Positions 16,691 to 18,793 of a stretch of 18,793 nucleotides of DNA are shown here, in pieces. The translations under genes were made by a program, and so were the position numbers. The notes beneath the pieces were generated by a model. It did not search any database, had not been told where the DNA came from, and saw only the letters and a list, made by a program, of their open reading frames with translations. Location: contig JAXIUW010211397.1 in assembly GCA_035591015.1 (NCBI GenBank), forward strand, positions 1-18,793, written 5' to 3'. Numbering within the stretch: the stretch's first letter is position 1; every line of letters begins with the position of its first letter. Source of the stretch: Cephalothrix simula. Its lineage: Eukaryota > Nemertea > Palaeonemertea > Archinemertea > Cephalotrichidae.

Positions 16691-17830
16691 ATTTCAATAC
16701 TGAAAAAGCTGCTGATTGAAAATAAAACATCGGGAACAACAAAGAAGAAGAGTCGTGTAGAGGCTGTGACACAGTTCACTTGTGAAACTTGTAAATCTAT
16801 CTTTTCTCAAGCAGGAAATCTCAAAAAGCATATTCTGGCTGTGCATAAAGGACAGCGATACACTTGTGAAAAATGTAAATCTAGTTTTGCATCTTATGGC
16901 GGTCTTAGTTTACATATTAACTCTATACATGAAGGAATACGGTACCCTTGTAAACAATGTGGATCTAGTTTTTCCCGAATGCAGCATCTGAAAAGACATA
17001 TTGAGTCAGTGCATGAGCGAAAACGATACCAATGTGAAGAATGTAAATCTACTTTTGCTCGAAAAGGTTCTCTCAAAACACATATGAAGTCAGTACATGA
17101 AGGACAGCGATACAGTTGTGAGCAATGTATGTCATGTATATCTATTTTTTCATCTGCTAGAAGTCTTAGTTTACATATTATGTCTGTACATGAAGGAAAA
17201 CCGTACGCTTGTGAACAATGTGAATCTAGTTTATCCCGAAGAGACTTCCTGAAAGGACATATTGAGTCAGTACATGAGGTGAAACGGTACAATTGTGAGG
17301 AATGTGAATCTAGCTTTGCTCGAGAAGGTGCTCTCAAAGTACATATTAAGTCAGTACATGAAGGACAGCGATACAGTTGTGAGCAATGTATATCTATTTT
17401 TTCCCGAAGAGAATGTCTGAAAAGACACGTGGAGTCAGTACATGAGGGAAAGCGATACAGTTGTGACCAATGTATATCTAGTTTTACTCAAGAAGGTTCT
17501 CTAAAAAACCATACTCAGACCGCGCATGAAGGAAAACGATATACTTGTGAGCAATGTGGATTAAGTTTTTCCCAAGAAGGACACCTTAAACGACATATTA
17601 AGCCAGTACATGAAGAAGAGCGATACATTTGTGAGCAATGTCAATCTGTTTTTTCCCGAGGAGCATATCTTAAAGGCCATATTGAGGCAGTACATGAAAA
17701 AAAGCCATACATTTGTGAGCAATGTCAATTTAGTTTTTCTCATGCAGGAGATCTCAAAATACATATTAAGGCCGTTCATGGCGGAAAAAGATACATTTGT
17801 GAAAAACCGGAGTCTAGTTTGATGACGTAA
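16691..17830 (+). CDS. C2H2 zinc-finger array protein E (terminal exon, chimeric array)
   Basis: A basic leader (ISILKKLLIENKTSGTTKKK) and twelve fingers. The conserved exon-edge ATG is ATA, and no in-frame ATG occurs before finger 3, so a functional product needs a start in an upstream exon. Fingers 1-4 are D-like (QAGNLKKH, SYGGLSLH, RMQHLKRH, RKGSLKTH). Finger 5 is a hybrid, CEQCMSCISIFSSARSLSLH, with three extra residues and a second possible CMSC knuckle. Fingers 5-8 then repeat fingers 2-5 as found in C (SARSLSLH, RRDFLKGH, REGALKVH, RRECLKRH). Fingers 9-12 are QEGSLKNH, QEGHLKRH, RGAYLKGH and HAGDLKIH. The end is ICEKPESSLMT, a finger cut short by an old frameshift. The likely role is nuclear DNA binding. 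The missing ATG makes it either part of a spliced gene or inactive. Confidence 0.8.
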   Translation: MSILKKLLIENKTSGTTKKKSRVEAVTQFTCETCKSIFSQAGNLKKHILAVHKGQRYTCEKCKSSFASYGGLSLHINSIHEGIRYPCKQCGSSFSRMQHLKRHIESVHERKRYQCEECKSTFARKGSLKTHMKSVHEGQRYSCEQCMSCISIFSSARSLSLHIMSVHEGKPYACEQCESSLSRRDFLKGHIESVHEVKRYNCEECESSFAREGALKVHIKSVHEGQRYSCEQCISIFSRRECLKRHVESVHEGKRYSCDQCISSFTQEGSLKNHTQTAHEGKRYTCEQCGLSFSQEGHLKRHIKPVHEEERYICEQCQSVFSRGAYLKGHIEAVHEKKPYICEQCQFSFSHAGDLKIHIKAVHGGKRYICEKPESSLMT

Positions 17831-17965
17831 TTGGCCTCAAAAAACATAATAAAGCGAGTTTTTCACGTGCAATTTGAGCAATCAATCAAGTTTTGCTCAA
17901 AGAGGACATGTGCAAAAAAAGAAAAGTGATACATTTGGGATGTTTGGAATGCAATTCCAGTATTT
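17831..17965 (+). pseudogene. Decayed zinc fingers behind array E
   Basis: Shifted by one base, the sequence before and after the stop reads ESSFDDVIGLKKH, a regular finger helix. Further relics are SFSRAI (about 17855-17872), SFAQRGH (about 17888-17910) and YIWDVW (about 17929-17946). The tail is shorter than behind C because of deletions. Confidence 0.65.
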
Positions 17966-18163
17966 GTGTTATTACACAGAGCAATAATCAATCTGTGCAT
18001 ACATCGCATCGTCTTTATTATATATAGCGCTGTTTTCACTATATTGCTAAGTTTCTAATACTGGAAATGCAACCCATCCTATGTTTGCATTCTTCAACGC
18101 ACTTGCAATCCCTAAAAAGCAAAAATTATTGAGAAAACTGATACATGTTCTTTAGTGCTTAAA
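17966..18163. other. 3' flank of unit E, no gene
   Basis: It matches the C and D tails closely (TTTCACTATA, TGATACTGGAAATGCAACCC-like and AACGCACTTGCAATC words). It shows no coding potential. Confidence 0.55.
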
Positions 18164-18268
18164 AACAACGATGTAAAATCTTCTTAAGCAAAAGATTAAA
18201 AACTGTTTTAAATTATACTGTTCTTTTTCTAAAAGCTTTAATCAGTTTGTTATCTTACATCATTGTTT
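18164..18268. mobile_element. Foldback repeat, copy behind array E
   Basis: AACAACGATGTAAAAT opens it, and the inverse of ATCTTACATCATTGTT closes it. About a dozen bases of the right inner arm seen in C are deleted. Same position relative to the array as in B, C and D. Confidence 0.65.
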
Positions 18269-18448
18269 GCAGGTACTAGTTTTTTTCAATATCATTGCCA
18301 AAAAATTCCAAGTCTTAATCAAAGTTATTATTTTTTGAAATTCCGCAACAGGGGTGGAGCGTCAAAAAACCTTCAGATACCATAGTTTTTACACGGTGTT
18401 GCTCATGTACATGTAGTTTAAAACATATCATGATCATTTAATGTGACA

Positions 18449-18454
18449 AATAAA
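18449..18454 (+). terminator. Candidate polyadenylation signal, unit E
   Basis: An AATAAA in a block shared with C (10429-10434), about 620 bases behind the E stop. Its use is inferred. Confidence 0.35.
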
Positions 18455-18716
18455 ATAACATTAGTTCATCGATGGTACAATATATAAGAAGTTTCTGTTC
18501 GGAAATATTTTAAACTTTTCCGCTGAAGTTACAGTAGTTTTTGAACATTTATGGTAAAAATTTTTCGCATTTAAATAAGTTTGTATTGCATTTTATCTTA
18601 TATATTTATAGGTAATCTAACAGCTCATTTACTGTCTTGATAAATTCTTCATAACATTTATTTTTATTGTACATGTATGTTGTATATATACGGTATATTT
18701 GACGGGTAAAAGTGCC

Positions 18717-18781
18717 ATTGCACGAGTTGCTTATATTCAACGAGTCCGCAGGACGAGTTGAATATAAGCAACGAGTGCAAT
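18717..18781. repeat. Hairpin with GTCC-GCA-GGAC apex
   Basis: ATTGCAC...GTTGCTTATATTCAAC...GTCC (18717-18747) pairs with GGAC...GTTGAATATAAGCAAC...GTGCAAT (18751-18781) around a GCA loop. ACGAGT occurs four times in one orientation at symmetric places, so it forms mismatched bulges within an otherwise perfect stem. An outer GGTATAT (18692-18698) pairs with ATATACC (18780-18786). Confidence 0.8.
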
Positions 18782-18793
18782 ATACCTTTTATG

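Noticed and set aside
18738-18760. Hammerhead ribozyme, suggested by GAGTCCGCAGGACGAG
   Set aside because: The apex resembles hammerhead stem II, but the CTGATGA and GAAA core sequences are missing.

Overview
The window is AT-rich, intron-bearing animal DNA, most likely from an invertebrate. It carries spliceosomal 3' splice sites, a reverse-transcriptase relic of a non-LTR retrotransposon, and several cut-and-paste or foldback elements. It has no bacterial features. The phylum cannot be fixed from the sequence alone.

Its backbone is a head-to-tail cluster, all on the + strand, of C2H2 zinc-finger array exons: a broken 3' fragment (116-344), array A (2206-3315), B (4847-6175), C (8762-9727), D (12357-13312, frameshifted) and E (16691-17830). 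Each array is built on a strict 28-residue (84-bp) unit, C-x2-C-x3-F-x5-L-x2-H-x4-H, with an unusual linker, EGKRYx, in place of the classical TGEKPYx. Framework residues are nearly fixed, while the DNA-contact positions of the helix differ from finger to finger. This suggests related DNA-binding proteins with different target preferences.

Every array starts just after a conserved pyrimidine-tract/CAG acceptor (exon starts 2198, 4845, 8754, 12349, 16689), all in the same phase. The ATG just inside the exon is replaced by ATA in B and E, yet the frame stays open to the splice site. This suggests that translation starts in an upstream exon not identified here. The five arrays may be either separate tandem genes or alternative 3'-terminal exons of one locus, as in lola and mod(mdg4) of Drosophila.

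The duplicated unit is larger than the exon. It includes 5' intronic flank, the array, a tail of decayed fingers behind the present stop, a foldback repeat of about 100-115 bp, and further 3' flank with an AATAAA. Before D and E it also includes a reverse-transcriptase relic. Later insertions decorate the units: a 901-bp non-autonomous hAT element with an exact 8-bp target duplication (13733-14633), a 317-bp TTAA-flanked foldback element (14711-15027), a large inverted repeat (4071-4646), and two CGAG-apex hairpins (7242-7350, 18717-18781).

The arrays show birth-and-death evolution. C-terminal fingers were lost by a shared 1-nt deletion, B has a newer nonsense codon, D has three frameshifts, A has a half-unit deletion, and E is a chimera with a second copy of a C-type four-finger block.
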